A stretch of 64,000 nt of DNA from Myotis daubentonii (GCF_963259705.1 NC_081841.1:94286559-94350558); one strand, 5' to 3'. Counted from the first letter of the stretch, positions 1 to 11,535 are shown. Program-made: numbers and translations. Notes: a model not told the origin generated them from the sequence alone.

Positions 1-690
1 CTTGGTCAGAGGTGTTAAGCCTGGGCAGGGGCAGAGCGGGAGATCGCGGGGAGCTGGGAGTCTCCTGCCCAGGCCTAATGCCTCAGCCAAAGGCGTTAGG
101 CCTGAGCAGGGGCGGGGAGCTGGGGGTCCCCTGCCCAGGCCTGACACCTCTGCCGGAGGCCTCAGGCCTGGTCAAGGGGCTGATCCGGTGATTGGTGTTT
201 GGAGGGTGATGAGGTCCTCTGGCCGAGGCATCAGGCCTGGGCGGGGGGCTGGGGGTCCCCTGCCCAGGCCTGATGCCTGGGCCAGAGGCATCAGGCCTGG
301 GTGGGGGAGCAGAGCCGGGGATTGGGGGAATATGATGGTCCCCATGCCCAGGCTTGAAGCCTGGGTCAGAGGCGTCAGGCTTGGGCGGGGGGTGGAGCAA
401 GCGATCAGAGGGAGATGGGGGTCCCCTGCCCAGGCATGATTCCTGGGCCAGAGGCCTCAGGCCTGGGCGGGGGTCAGAGCCAGTGATCGGGGGGAGATGG
501 GGGTCCCCTGTCCAAGCCTGACACCTCTGGCGGAGGCGTCAGGCCTGGGCAAGAGGCCGATCCTGCGATTGGAGGATGATGGGGGTCAACGCCTGAGGGC
601 TCTCAGTATGTGAGAGGGGGCAGGCTGGGCTGAGGGACACTCCCCCCACACACACACCCAGTGCACGAATTTCGTGCACCAGGCCCCTAG
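1..690 (+). mobile_element. Helibat-type Helitron, 3' part (5' end outside window)
   Basis: This is the 3' part of a rolling-circle transposon. It ends with the palindrome GTGCACGAATTTCGTGCAC (661-679), an 11-nt spacer and the terminal CTAG (687-690), followed by a host T at 691. That is the Helitron 3' signature (hairpin about 10-12 nt before CTRR). Positions 1 to about 560 are a GC-rich tandem array of roughly 80-bp units, each carrying GCCTGGGC-type and GCCCAGGC-type arms in inverted orientation. The last ~110 bp match the end of the second Helibat at 48111-49711. No Rep/helicase coding is present, so it is non-autonomous. Its start lies outside the window. Confidence 0.9.
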
Positions 691-1012
691 TATATATATA
701 AAAGCCTAAGTGACTGAACGACCAAACAACTGGTCGATTGGTCGCCATGACGCGCACTGACCACCAGGGGGCAGACGCTCAATGCAGGAACTGCACCCTG
801 GTGGTCAACGCTCTCCCAAAGCCAACCTCCCATGGCTGGCCAACCTCCCGCATTCCCTATATCCAGCCGGCCCCGATGATCCCAATTGAGGTCGCTGGCC
901 AACCTCCCGCAGTCCCTTCTCCTGGCCAACCTCCTGCAGCCCCAATCAGCCCTGATCACCAGCCAGGCCAAGGGACTCCACCTGTGCATAAATTCATGCA
1001 CTGGGCTTCTAG
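691..1012 (+). mobile_element. Short non-autonomous Helitron
   Basis: The element begins with a TA-rich head running into AAAAGCC, typical of short bat Helitron 5' ends. It ends with a stem-loop (GTGCAT...ATGCAC, 984-1001), an 11-nt spacer and CTAG at 1009-1012, followed by T. The interior has no coding capacity but contains a pair of inverted CCACCAGGG-type motifs (761-774 and 791-804). The 5' boundary abuts the CTAG of the preceding Helitron exactly, and the expected leading TC is missing. Confidence 0.85.
761..804. promoter_or_regulatory. Inverted pair of CTCF-like motifs inside Helitron
   Basis: CCACCAGGGGGCAG at 761-774 fits the CTCF core consensus (CCASYAGRKGGCRS) at every position. 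The reverse complement of 791-804, CCACCAGGGTGCAG, fits with one mismatch. The two cores point in opposite directions and are 16 bp apart. The motif match is visible in the sequence; binding is inferred. Confidence 0.45.
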
Positions 1013-2315
1013 TAAGCTATAAAAAAAAAAAAAAAAAAAGGAAAAATAAATGTGTAACTCCAACCTAGAGATAAGACTCAAGAAGCCTCAGCTCTACATC
1101 AAAAGATTAGCAAGAAATGGTTAGGTTGAAATAGTGTTTAAGGTTTATGTGGTATAAACGTATAATTTTAGTGATCCCTGCTTCACCCAACTTTTTTAAG
1201 GAACTAATTAACTGGTCCTGATCACACCAGATAAGAGAGTTATTAATTAAAATACTGTGTTCTGGGTGCTTGTTACATGTAAGCCCTTTGCAAAGCTCTG
1301 AATGTATAATCATCTCATTTAATTCCTACAAGAACCCTTTGAAGTATTCTCTCATCCAAGAGATGCCCCCCGCCCCCCGTTCCCCCAAAAAAAGCCTGAG
1401 GCAGAGAGGCAGCATCCCCAATAAGGATGTCACCCCACTCACTCGCCATCCCAGCTGCCCTCTGGGCCTGAGCTTTCTTCCTCTTTTCTCTCCCAGGATT
1501 ACAGGTCAGGCCTGGAAAAGAGGACGAATCAGGAGCCCTTAGGTCAATTTCCAGGCACATCTGCCATGCGGGTGACTGTGAAGGAGCTGCCCTACTCCTC
1601 TCTGGGCTGAGCAGACAGCTACTTGCCTCTCTCTAGGTGTGCCATGCCCTGGGGAAACCAGAGAGAAAACAGCAGGAAACCCTGTGGATGAAGGCACAAC
1701 ATACGCACAGGGTCCGTCCCACAGCCCACCAACATTACTGTGCACCGCCGGCAGGCCCAAGGGTGGCCCAAGTTCACCGGGACCTAAGAACTTACTGGTC
1801 TGTCTGCTGTGTGATCAAAACGGCTTCAGCTGACTTCTCCCAGGGTATCCGCACTGCCCCACCAGGGACTGGGGTTGTAGGTGGTAATAATCTTCACTCC
1901 CATCTTTTGAGTGAGAAAATAAGGGCATGGGACTTTGCCCCAAAACAGGATAAAGGATAGTTGGTTCTGGGGTCTAATCCCAGCAGTCCCGACTCCCATC
2001 CACGGCTCTCCCTATGAGATGTGGAGGAGCAGACACATTTTTCTGGGGAAGAGTACCATCTGGGGTTCAGCTTTCCTGCTAGCAAAGGAGAAAGAGCCAG
2101 CCCTGATAACTCAATGACACACAAAGGGCACCGTGGGAACAAACAAAAGCCACAAACCACAATTCAGCACAAAGCAGGCTGGCCCTTGGCAGCTGCAGAC
2201 TGTGCTCAGCCCAACATGTCTGAGGGTGGGGCAGGAGGGGACTTAGCGATGCCCAGGGAAAGTCTGTCATGCCCGCCAGATTGAGGGAGCACAGCAGAGT
2301 GAGAACAGCAAAGGA
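1013..2315. other. Intergenic/intronic DNA, mostly unique
   Basis: A poly(A) tract occupies 1022-1039 next to the Helitron end. A weak minus-strand MIR-like fragment lies about 1255-1365. I see nothing gene-like in the remainder; the open frames lack codon bias and plausible splice signals. Confidence 0.5.
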
Positions 2316-2480
2316 TGCAGACTCAGGACCAGGGCTCCAGGCTCAATTCAGTTACTTCTAGCCATCAGCCTGGGGCAGATCAATCGGTCTTCCCGACCCT
2401 CCACTTTCGTACCTATAAAATGAGAATAATGCATCTTCTCTACGGGAGCGATAAAAGTGCTTTGTAAACTGCAGGCAGCA
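2315..2480 (+). repeat. MIR-like SINE relic
   Basis: An old tRNA-derived SINE. It follows the MIR core order: a degenerate 'caggctcaattc' B-box-like stretch, then 'cttcccgac', then 'cctataaaatgagaataat'. It is heavily diverged and predates the bat lineage. Confidence 0.6.
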
Positions 2481-2972
2481 TGCAAAAATAAGGGAACATT
2501 CTAGTTTTCCTCTTGAGGATGAGAGAGGGAGGGAAGAGGAAGGAGTGAAGAGGAGAGGAACTCATAGGAAGGATCTCCAATGAGGCTGAGGTTTTGAAAC
2601 TCAACCTGCTGGCTTTACAGCCCAGCCCTTTCATCATCGTAGGAAACCTAACCTGCAGCAAATGTACGCTGAGTTCATACACATGATTAAAAAGGTTGCT
2701 TGCAAAATTCACACAGTGAAATGAGCTGCAGATGGCGGCAGTACTGGCCTTCCACAGCAGGCAACAGCTGGCTATGTGGACTCGGGGACAGCTGGAGGGG
2801 AGCCTTGCGAATGCCCACTTTCAACTTTAGAAGGGAGGGGGCATGCCAACCCTGCCCTCTCTGTGACTGGAGACAGAGAGATTTCCTGAAACTGAAACCC
2901 TAAGCCATAAACTGTCATTCGTCCCAGAGAGATCAATCAGGTCTTCAATCCCAACTAAAGAGGGCAGGCCAA

Positions 2973-3024
<52 letters not shown>

Positions 3025-4024
3025 GAGATGACTAGCTCCTTCCACGGAGCCTGGGTCAGGCGGGACACAGCCAGGGCAGCTCAGGCAGCCCAGTGCTGGG
3101 AGTGCTCTTGGAGAGGGAGGAAGAAAGGGGTTTAGAATATCTGAGGTGCTCCCCTGCTCTGAGGCCAACAGGTTTCCCTGATATGAGGAGAAGGGGTGGG
3201 AAATGCAGGGACCACACCTCTTCACAGCATGCTCTCTGTGGCACATTTACCTAAGTGGGCATCAGCTGGCCATCTTTGATAGTGAGCCACCAGGAGGCAG
3301 GGTCCAGGACTCTGTGTCACTGGCTTCCAATCAGAGCAGACAACATAGGATACTTTTAAAATGTGATGAAGAGGACCATGTTGGTCAGGATAATACAATG
3401 AGCCTTTGGCCCCAATTCAAGATGTGCCCTGGCTTCTGATACATCCACTGCCCCTGCCAATCTCTCTCCCCAGGCCTCTCCACCCAACAGGCTTCAGCTG
3501 CAGCCACACCTGCTCCAGGAAGCCCTCCTGATGAGTCACCCTCCCTGCACTGCTCACGTGCCTCAGCTGCTGCTCCCCAATCACTTCATGGGCCTGTCAG
3601 ACCACCAGGGGCTCCGGCAGGCAGGGCCCCATCTCTATGACATTTCTCAAATGCCCCTGCAGTCCAGAGAACACAGAGATGCCCAATAACGATGCCCATG
3701 ACCGGATCTGAGCCTGCAAGCTCTTGACAAATTCAGAATGCGCTGTGACCCTGTGCATCCTTACCCACCTCCTGCCTCCTGCTGTGCGAGGAGAGAGTCA
3801 TCAGTCTGCTACCAAACACGTCAAGGTCTGCACTCATGGATGATTCCCCTGCAAAGGCTGGGAAGCACAGACCCAGGCTTACTAGTCTCTTCTCTACCCT
3901 CCATTTTTCTGGTCCCTTGAAAGCCCCAACTAATCTCTCAGTAAATACCACAGACTGTGTCAGGTTCAGGTCCAGCCAATTGCATGCCAGACACTTCACA
4001 TGTCTTATTTGCTGAGAGGAGCAA
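2481..4024. other. Intronic DNA without a gene
   Basis: Contains the (AG)24 microsatellite listed separately and possible L2-like sequence about 3480-3640. No coding exon was recognised on either strand. Confidence 0.45.
2975..3022. repeat. (AG)24 microsatellite
   Basis: An uninterrupted 48-bp AG dinucleotide run. The serine/leucine-rich open frame on the minus strand here is a by-product of the repeat. Confidence 0.95.
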
Positions 4025-4400
4025 CATGGTGGTGGTGAAGAGCACAGGTGCCAGGTGGGTTGAACTGCCTCTCACCACCAACTGCGTGACCTGGGCAAGT
4101 TACCTAACCTCTCCTAGTTGAAGCTGCCTCTGCAGTAAAATGGAGGCCACACTACCTCTCTCTCAGGTTTGTTGCTGAACTGATGTTTGTAAAGTGTTTA
4201 CAAAGTATCTGGCACTTTTAGAAAGCACTCAAGATTACAATATTGCATCAATCTCTTGAGGTAAATATTACTGTCTTGTCCCTGCCAATGAGGAGGGTGT
4301 AGCTCAGAGGTATCAGGCAACCGGTTCAGAGTCACAGAGCTGGTGCTAAGGAGACAGAGATGGGTACTCAAACCCAGAAATTCTGACTTCGGGTGCATGG
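4025..4400. repeat. Two MIR-like relics, opposite orientations
   Basis: 4025-4215 reads in MIR plus order ('gcgtgacctgggcaagttacctaacctctc', then 'gtaaaatggaggc'). 4225-4400 reads in the reverse order ('gaggtatcaggcaaccggttcagagtcacagagctgg'). Both are diverged ancient SINE copies. Short quoted motifs are partial. Confidence 0.6.
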
Positions 4401-5308
4401 TTCTTGCAACACCATGGGCTTGCAGAGACAGGAGGGTGTGCCCTCGAATCCTGGGGAAGTTCATAGCCTGAAATCAGGGACTGAGCAGCTGGGACTCTGG
4501 GTCAGGTACCTCCACCCTTCCCTGACTTCAGCAACTCCCCAGAAATATGGAAAATGAGGCATAACCTCAGCAAATCTTTATTTGAGAGGACTGGCTGGTC
4601 TCCCCCAAATTAAATGCTGCTACAGCAGCTAGGCAAAAAAAACCAAACAACAACAACAAAAACACCCCACACAACCTTAATTCAATTAATACCTGTTCTC
4701 CCCACATAAGCAAACTGGGAAGGTGCCATGGCTGGAGCCAAACACCAGCCTTCACACATTCTAGCCCCGTGGAAAGCAACAGTTTTCAATACCCTGGCTG
4801 CATGGCAAACCCAGCTTATAGGGCACCACCTTCAAGCAATCACCTGAGGGTGGGAGATGGGATGCAATGGGCACTTCGCAAAACACAACCCACTCAATGG
4901 AGAAAGTCACATGCGTGTACCCATCACATCCAATCTTGTCAATCTACTGAGACCCTGGTTACATTAGACATGACCTCAAGGAGAGTAGGCACTTTTACAA
5001 ACATGATCTCCTTTGGTCTGCTGGTCCACCCTGGGAAAAGGTATAGTTTTGCCCCATTTTTACAGATGAGGAAACAAGAAAACATTAGGATTTTTCATCA
5101 TCACACAAATAGAAAGGAAAACACTACGATGCAAATCCCACGTCTTCAGGTTCCAGGACAAGGACAGGGTCCTTTCTGCTACAGTATGCCGTTCATTTGC
5201 CCTCTCGTACATTCCTTCATTCGCCCTTCGTTCCACTCATTCCTCACTCATTCACTCACCTTTTCCCCCCTCTAAACTGCTATAGTTCGTGACCCTCTGA
5301 GTCGTTTC
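4401..5308. other. Intronic DNA with ancient repeat fragments
   Basis: A minus-strand MIR-like fragment spans about 4975-5150 ('cccatttttacagatgagga'). A degenerate TTCA-rich stretch lies at 5209-5275. Nothing else was recognised. Confidence 0.45.
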
Positions 5309-5531
5309 CAGCGGTTCTCAACCTGCGGGTCGCAACCCCTTTGGGGGTCGAATGACCCTTTCACAAGGGTCGCCTAAGACCATCAGAAAACACATATGTA
5401 ATTACATATTGTTTTTGTGATTAATCACTATGCTTTAATTATGTTCAATTTGTAACAGTGAAATTGGGGGTCACCACAACATGAGGAACTGTATTAAAGG
5501 GTCGCGGCATTAGGAAGGTTGAGAACCACTG
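5309..5531. mobile_element. SPIN-like hAT non-autonomous transposon (223 bp)
   Basis: Terminal inverted repeats are CAGCGGTTCTCAACC (5309-5323) and, as reverse complement of the right end, CAGTGGTTCTCAACC. The subterminal GGTCGC/GGGGTCG palindromic sequence matches the SPIN family of hAT elements known from bats and other tetrapods. The last 66 bp (5466-5531) are identical to those of the second copy at 15441-15506. The interior (AT-rich, 'acatatgtaattacat') differs from the second copy. No exact 8-bp target duplication is visible. No transposase is encoded. Confidence 0.85.
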
Positions 5532-6589
5532 ATACGACTACCTTCTCCTGCTGCCTGAGAAACCTAGGAGGCAGCAGTAATGGTCTTCTTTCTTGCAGAA
5601 CTGCCAGGATTTTGCCCTTCTCCCAGCCTTAGCAGCAGAGCCTACAGAGCAACCAGCAGCAGATCCTGGAGTAAGTGTGGGGCACAGCCCAGAACACTGC
5701 ACGCTCTGCTGACTGCAGCCCCAGCCTAGCATGTGCCCCTCCACTGCACAACGCAGCTAAAAGCCTTGTAAAAAAGAAACCTGAACCTCCCAGAAATATG
5801 GCTCTGGGAGTGTTATTTTGGGTGGGGGCATGGAGTAAGAACTGGGAAAGGAAGTAGACTGTCACCTAGCGGGTGCATGTGGCTGGAGTGGATCCAGCCA
5901 ATTAGTCGATTAACGATAGTATTTATTGTGCCCAGTGCTGGGGGTGGGGGCACAAGGGAGCAGGAGACAAAGGCCCTCAAGGGTCTGGTTGCAAGAAAGA
6001 GACACACACATGCAGAAATGGAACCATATGATCAGGCAGGAAGCACTAGAGTCTACAACAACAAAGACATCAAGTGCCACTGAGAAATTCAGAGCAAGGA
6101 AAGGTACCTGCAAATGAGGGGGGAAAGACTTCATTCAGGCCACAGAACATAAGGTAGCCATCAAGGATAGCCAGGATTTAACTCTGGGATTATATTAGAT
6201 TATTCAAACTACCTTCTCAACACCATGGCTAATATAGGAGACTACCTGGATCCTTCCCGATTTTAACTAAATATTTCATCCTTTTTTACAGGCACTTGGC
6301 AGAAGCTGCAGGATGGGAAAGCAGAGCTGTAAATTAGATCTGTGAGAATATCCCAGCCCCAGATGTCCCACACTCCATTCATCCCTGCTCTGTTTTGAAG
6401 CAACACCACTATTCTCCACAGCTGCTGTGGGCTCAGACCTGGGGGTGCTAGAAAACACCCACTCATGCTACTCAGCTTTGGGATTATCCCGGCAAAGACA
6501 TGGCTGCTTATCAGGCTAGAACAGGTGCAGCCTTTCCACCACTAGTCAGAGAAAAGCACACCTGACCTAGCCCACCCAGCAGGATGGCT
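5532..6589. other. Intronic DNA without a gene
   Basis: Open frames are short and unlike proteins. A stretch around 5920-6115 resembles an ancient interspersed repeat of uncertain class. Confidence 0.4.
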
Positions 6590-7190
6590 CAACTCTTTCT
6601 TCTGATCTGATGTATTTCTTAAAAGATGGAACTGTCCTTGCCCCACAATCCAGCAATTCCGCCCTGGAGAAACTCTTACACATATGCACTAAAGAAGAGT
6701 GCACAGTCAGGAATGATCCCAGCAGCTTTGTCCATGATAGCCAAAAATGGGTAACAAAGGGCAAACTGCATATATTCACACAATGAAATACTAGAAGTAG
6801 GAAAAATGAGTTAACTATAGCTACAAACAACATGTACCAATTTTAGAAACAGTGAGTAAAAGAAATAAAAGCTACAAAAAGCTACTTAGAGCACAATACC
6901 ATCTCATACAGCTCAAAGGCACACAAAACTACAGGACATGTTGTTTAGGGGTATATATGAGTGGCAACATAACAAAACCAAGGCAAAATAATAATAAAAG
7001 CACAATCAGGAGAGGGGTCCCCTCTGGAGGGAGGTCATGGGTGCAGGGACAAGCGATGATAGAAGAGACTTATTGCTAAGGATCTGGCCTTAGGTAGGGT
7101 TTTGAGTTCTATTATCTTTGATAACTTACATGCATCTTCTGTATTTATCAAATACTTCTTAATAAAATAAAATGCTTACTAATTGGTTAA
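6590..7190 (+). mobile_element. Old L1 3' fragment
   Basis: A degenerate L1 ORF2 C-terminus passing into 3' UTR. 'ccagcaattccgc', 'acacatatgcac', 'gatagccaaaaatgg' and 'cacaatgaaatacta' follow the order of the L1 ORF2 end, and an A-rich tail follows near 7160. Many stops and indels; no coding capacity. Confidence 0.65.
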
Positions 7191-7708
7191 ATTAATAATT
7201 TAATGTGGCTGTGGAAGCAAGAGAATTCAGTGAAGATGAACTGCTGATGGTTACTCAGAGACTGGAAGCAATGGGTGATGGGTGGAGTTGGGGAGAAGAC
7301 ACTGCCCTGGCTGAGCCAGCCAGTTTGAGGTTGAGAATGTGGGTTACCAGCCTGCCTTCCTGGGCGCCTCTCCTCAGTTTTCCCCCTCATCTCCCTGTAT
7401 CAAGGTGAAGGCATCTGAAAAGCCTGGGAAGAAGCAGGGGCATATAGGCTGGCGAGGACAAGACTGGATGGGATGAGAAGCTGTTATCACATGAGAAGGC
7501 TGGTCACAAAGAAGAGGAAGGACAATCTTTCTAGGGAGCAGACCAGGGCCAGTGAGAAAGAATGGCCTACAACTAAGCCACCCAAATGGAGTGAGTGGCC
7601 CCAGGACGCAGGAGACCACTTGGAGAAGCTGGAGCTGGGCTGTCTGCATCTGATAAGGGAGAGGGGCCAGAGGCCACTATAGCACATGAACCACAGCCAC
7701 TCCAAGGA
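7191..7708. other. Intronic DNA without a gene
   Basis: No recognisable repeat or exon. Confidence 0.4.
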
Positions 7709-7875
7709 CCAGGGTGGCTGGCTGTGTCAGCATCACCTGGGGTGCTTGTTAAACAAACTGATCCCCACTCTCCACTCCTGACCAACAAAGGGCATCTCCA
7801 AGGGTGGGACTTGCGAGTCTGAAGTTCTGCAAGCTTCCCAGGTGATTCTGATGCATACCTAGGCTCAAAACCACA
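7709..7875 (+). mobile_element. MER5A-like hAT relic
   Basis: Contains 'cagcatcacctggggtgcttgttaa' and 'cccaggtgattctgatgcat' type subterminal blocks (partly quoted) characteristic of MER5A non-autonomous hAT-Charlie elements. It is diverged and has no coding capacity. Confidence 0.65.
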
Positions 7876-7881
7876 AGACTT

Positions 7882-8088
7882 ACCCAGCCAGTGTTGCTCA
7901 GTGGTTGGGTGTCAACCCATGAATCAGCATATGACCGGGCTGTGGGCTCTATCCCCAGTAGGGGGCATGCAGGAGGCAGCTGATCAATGATTCTCATTAT
8001 TAATGTTTCTATCCTTCTCTAACTCTGCCTTCCTCTCTCTGAAATCAATAAAAACATATTAAAAATAAATAAAAGTGTTAAAAAAAAA
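7882..8088 (+). mobile_element. Ves-like tRNA-derived SINE
   Basis: The head carries a pol III A-box-like 'gctcagtggttggg'. The middle has the SINE core 'cagtagggggcatgcagg'. The tail is CT-rich, then 'gaaatcaataaaaa', then A-rich. Flanks AAAACCACAAGACTT (7867-7881) and AAAACCCACCAGATTT (8085-8100) look like a decayed target-site duplication. Confidence 0.85.
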
Positions 8089-8100
8089 CCCACCAGATTT

Positions 8101-10779
8101 ATGTCCTTTAAGTTTTCTTTTAGTTCAAGATTCTGTGGACCAATGGTGGGGAGCGAGAAGGGAAAGCATCAGGGCAGGGAACATGCTTCAGGCTCTCAGT
8201 GCCTCTGATTCCCTCCTGTGGAATCCTCACCCCTATTTCCACTAAACTGGCTTCAGTTTATTGGAAGCATTTTAAAAGTAAACAAATATATCAATCTCAT
8301 GATAAAAATAAAAAAGTCTTATAATGGGCCCTGGAGATCAGGGAGAAAATGTTGGGAGAGGAGACCACACACGTTTCTACGGCTCACCATTACATGGTGA
8401 GGAGCAGGCACCTGGTTATATAGGGCACCCTGGTAGCTGGAAAATCCCTGCCCACTTCACTTCTAACGCTGGACATTCTCAGGCCTGTAAGAGTCATGCC
8501 AACAACAAAGCTCCACGAGTGTAGCTCGGGACCTGACAGAAGTGACTTCTGGAGAAGCGGGGACTGAGGTCCTGCAAACTCCTGGCCCCTCCCAGGTGCA
8601 CATAATTGTGCTGTTGTATTTGAGATAGGCAAGGTGCTCCCAGGGCGAGGAGAGAAGATGCTCTGGCCTGAGACAGCCCCATGGAGAGCCAGCCCCAGGC
8701 TCAGGGAGCTCAGAGTGCCGGGGGTGGGGCGGCCAACTCTGCTGGCCTGGCACGCATGAGGCAGCGGGTAAAAAGGCAGTGGTGGGAGGAATCTTGGAGG
8801 CCAGACGGCCCCCAAAGTGAAAGGCCCTTCCCGGAGCCAACAAGAAACCTGACCCGGGAGATCATCTGAAGGCGCCGCCCGCCCACGGCCTGGAGCGAAC
8901 CCCATCCAGGCTCCCAAGCGAACATCTGTTGCCCTGGCACCGAGGCCGGCCAATTCCACGTGAATGTCCACCCGCCCTGCCTCTCCAGCTCCAGCCTTTG
9001 CTCCTTGAGGTTGACCGCTTTAGGGTGGGACTGGCATGGGTAGGTCAGGTTGTAATGAGGGGCTTGGCATCTCTCCCTGGTGAAGTAATGCCAGGAACTT
9101 CATCCCAGCCAAGGCCAGAGCCAGGCCTAGGCTGGGAGCGCCGTCTTCACGGACTCCCCATTTCGGAGCACGTTTGGTGCCCACAGTGGCAGCAGCAGAA
9201 TCAAACTCGTTTACCAGAAAGAATCATGTGGGTCAGTATGCTGATGGGAAGCCGGAGGCCCCGACAGGGGAGGTGTCTGGCCCTAGGTCACAGAGCCAGG
9301 GAACCTGGGACTGTTCCTGCCTCTCTCACTCCCATCTGCCTCTCATTTCTGCACCTGCTCTTCTGTGGCCTTCTTCAGGGATAAGAGGCTCCACAGGACA
9401 GGGAGAGAAAGAATGTATGGCATTCCCTGGCAAGAAACTAAAATTACTTTTAAAACCCACAATCCTTACTTACCCAGGCACACACTCCCTTGACCAAGCA
9501 CCATCCTCAGTTTGAGGCATCCTTCACCTCCCCAGCAGGAGGCTGATATAGGTCATGCTGGGCCCTAACAGCACCCCCCCAGCCCCACCCCAACCCAACC
9601 CTGCAGCTCCAGGCAGGGAGGGACACACAGAAACCTGATGGCTTTGGGCCTCCACATGGGAGTCAGGGAAGCCTTGCTGTGTCTGTAAGGGGTCTCCAGG
9701 ATAACCAAGGAACAGGCAAGTCTTCAAACAAATTGGTCTCCCCCAGGCAGCTGAGGACCAGGAGCAGTGGCTGAACAAGAAAAAACCTCACATTGTGAGG
9801 TAGAGTCTGCAGCCTGAGCAATCACTGTTCCATCCTCATTCTAGAAGACAGTACCCCAAAGTGATGAAGAGCATTCATTAGGCACCTAATGCTTGCAGAG
9901 GCAGGTGTAAGGTAAGTGCCATACTGTCCTCCAGGAATGTTCAATTCCAGGGCACAATTCCTGTGTGGGCTACACTGCAACAGAAAGACTACCCAGACCC
10001 TCCCCCAAGCACAAGAGGCAAATTCGTCTGGCCCAACAGATCTAGGACTGGCTCTGACTCCCCCCACAGCGGCGGGATCCTGAGATGTCTTTGCAAAAGA
10101 AGCTGGTGCAGCAGGGCCTGCCTGCCAGACGGAGGCTGCTGGGCTGGAACTGTGAGACCCACAAGGGCTTCATCTGCATTCAGCCCAGGCAGTGCCCGGC
10201 AGGAGGGAGATGTCACCACAAGTCTGCTTCCCCTCTCCCTCTGAGTTCAGCAAAATCCAGCTTGCAAACAGCATTCAGCTCCACCTCAAGGCAACCCCAC
10301 CCAGCACCCACCCCCACTCAGCTTGTGCACAGGGCTTTCAGTTTGGCCCTGGCCTCACTACAGGAGCTGCAGAGGGCAGTCAGGCCAGGCGTTAGGAGAA
10401 AGTGCCTGACCCCTAGAGAGGAAAAGCAGGAGGATATACTGGGTTTGTTGGGGGAAGACTGGTCAGGAGGCCAAAAGAAGAGCAAGACAGCGTGTGGGTG
10501 CTTTCTCCATTCCCAAGGTTCCAGAGTTTATAGTTGGAAGCAGAGAAGACAGAGTGAAGGCTACAGCCCAGTTCAGGTTCAGTCAGAGGCACAATCAAGG
10601 GCCAAGCCATGATGCCACAGCGTGAAGAGACCCAGGACGTCATCTTCCTGGTTTCACTGGCTGTCCCTTGTTGGGAGGGCTGGTGAAGATTCCGGCCCCT
10701 GCCAACCCAGGTCTGAGATGGGACCAACTCCTGCTTCCAGGTCCACAGCACCTGAGGATGCCCAGTGCAATGTGAGCTA
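8101..10779. other. Intronic DNA, GC-rich in part, no recognised exon
   Basis: 8580-9000 is GC-rich with scattered CpGs. A minus-strand MIR-like fragment lies around 9240-9330. Long open frames (for example 8390-8971 on the minus strand) have no recognisable domains, and no protein family was identified. Confidence 0.45.
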
Positions 10780-11212
10780 ATATGTACACACCCTAATTCC
10801 TGAAACCTGTGAATGTGGCCTTCTTTGGAAAAAAGGTCTTTGCATACATGATTAAGTTAAGGACCAGGATGACCAGGATGCCATTATGAGTGCCCTACAA
10901 CAGAGAGGCAGAGGGAAATCAGACGCAGAGACTGTGAGGTGAAGGGGAAGGCAGAGGCTGGAAGGCCGAAAGATGGGTAAAGAGATTGGAGTGATGCAAC
11001 CACAAACCAAAGTGTGCTGCAGCCACCAGAATCTGGAAGAGGCAAAGAGGGACTCTTCCCTAGAGTCACCAGAGGGACTGAAGCCCTGTCAACACCTTGA
11101 TCATAGACCTCTGACCTCCAGAACTGTGTGAGAAGAAATTTCTGTTGTTTTAAACAACCAAATTTGTGGTAATTTGTTACAGCAGCCGCTGAGAGCCAAT
11201 ACACCCTGGAAG
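10780..11212 (+). mobile_element. MaLR/MLT1-like LTR relic
   Basis: An ancient LTR-type repeat. Recognisable blocks in order are 'gaatgtggccttctttggaa', 'gattaagttaagga', 'tggagtgatgcaacc', 'ctgacctccagaactgtg' and 'gtggtaatttgttacagcag'. This order is that of a solo MaLR-type LTR, in plus orientation. No internal coding region accompanies it. The exact subfamily and even the class are uncertain without a library search. Confidence 0.55.
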
Positions 11213-11339
11213 TGAGCTGAGGCAAGTTTCCACCAAGAAACCCTCATGGGCACCAACCAGTGCCTGGGCTGTGAGGCTCTGCCCCCTGGGAACACGGCCA
11301 CTCCCTCCAGGCCTGCCTGTCAATGGGGTGGGGGACCTC

Positions 11340-11535
11340 TGGAACCCAGTGCTTAGGTACTACCTGCTTGACTTTGTCCTCCAACATCTCTGAGCTTCAG
11401 TTTCCTCGGAGATAAAAAGGACTGTATTTGTACTGTGTCCCAAAGTGGTTGTGAGAAGAACATTTTTGTTTTAATGCCTGTAAAGCATTTAGCAAAGTCC
11501 CTGACATATAGTAATCACTCAGTAAATGTTAGTTT
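11340..11535 (+). repeat. MIR-like SINE relic
   Basis: The order 'gagcttcagtttcctcgg', 'gataaaaaggactg', 'taaagcatttagcaaag', 'tagtaatcactcagtaaatg' is that of a MIR in plus orientation. Confidence 0.65.

Noticed and set aside
2..439. Long open frames on both strands with repeating PGQG/PRPDA-type peptides
   Set aside because: They follow the Helitron minisatellite; unit structure keeps frames open on both strands. No start context or domain.
4769..5275. 168-codon plus-strand frame
   Set aside because: Runs through MIR-like sequence and a TTCA-rich stretch; no domain.
8390..8971. 193-codon minus-strand frame
   Set aside because: GC-rich intronic DNA; no recognisable domain, overlapping frames on both strands, no supportive splice sites.
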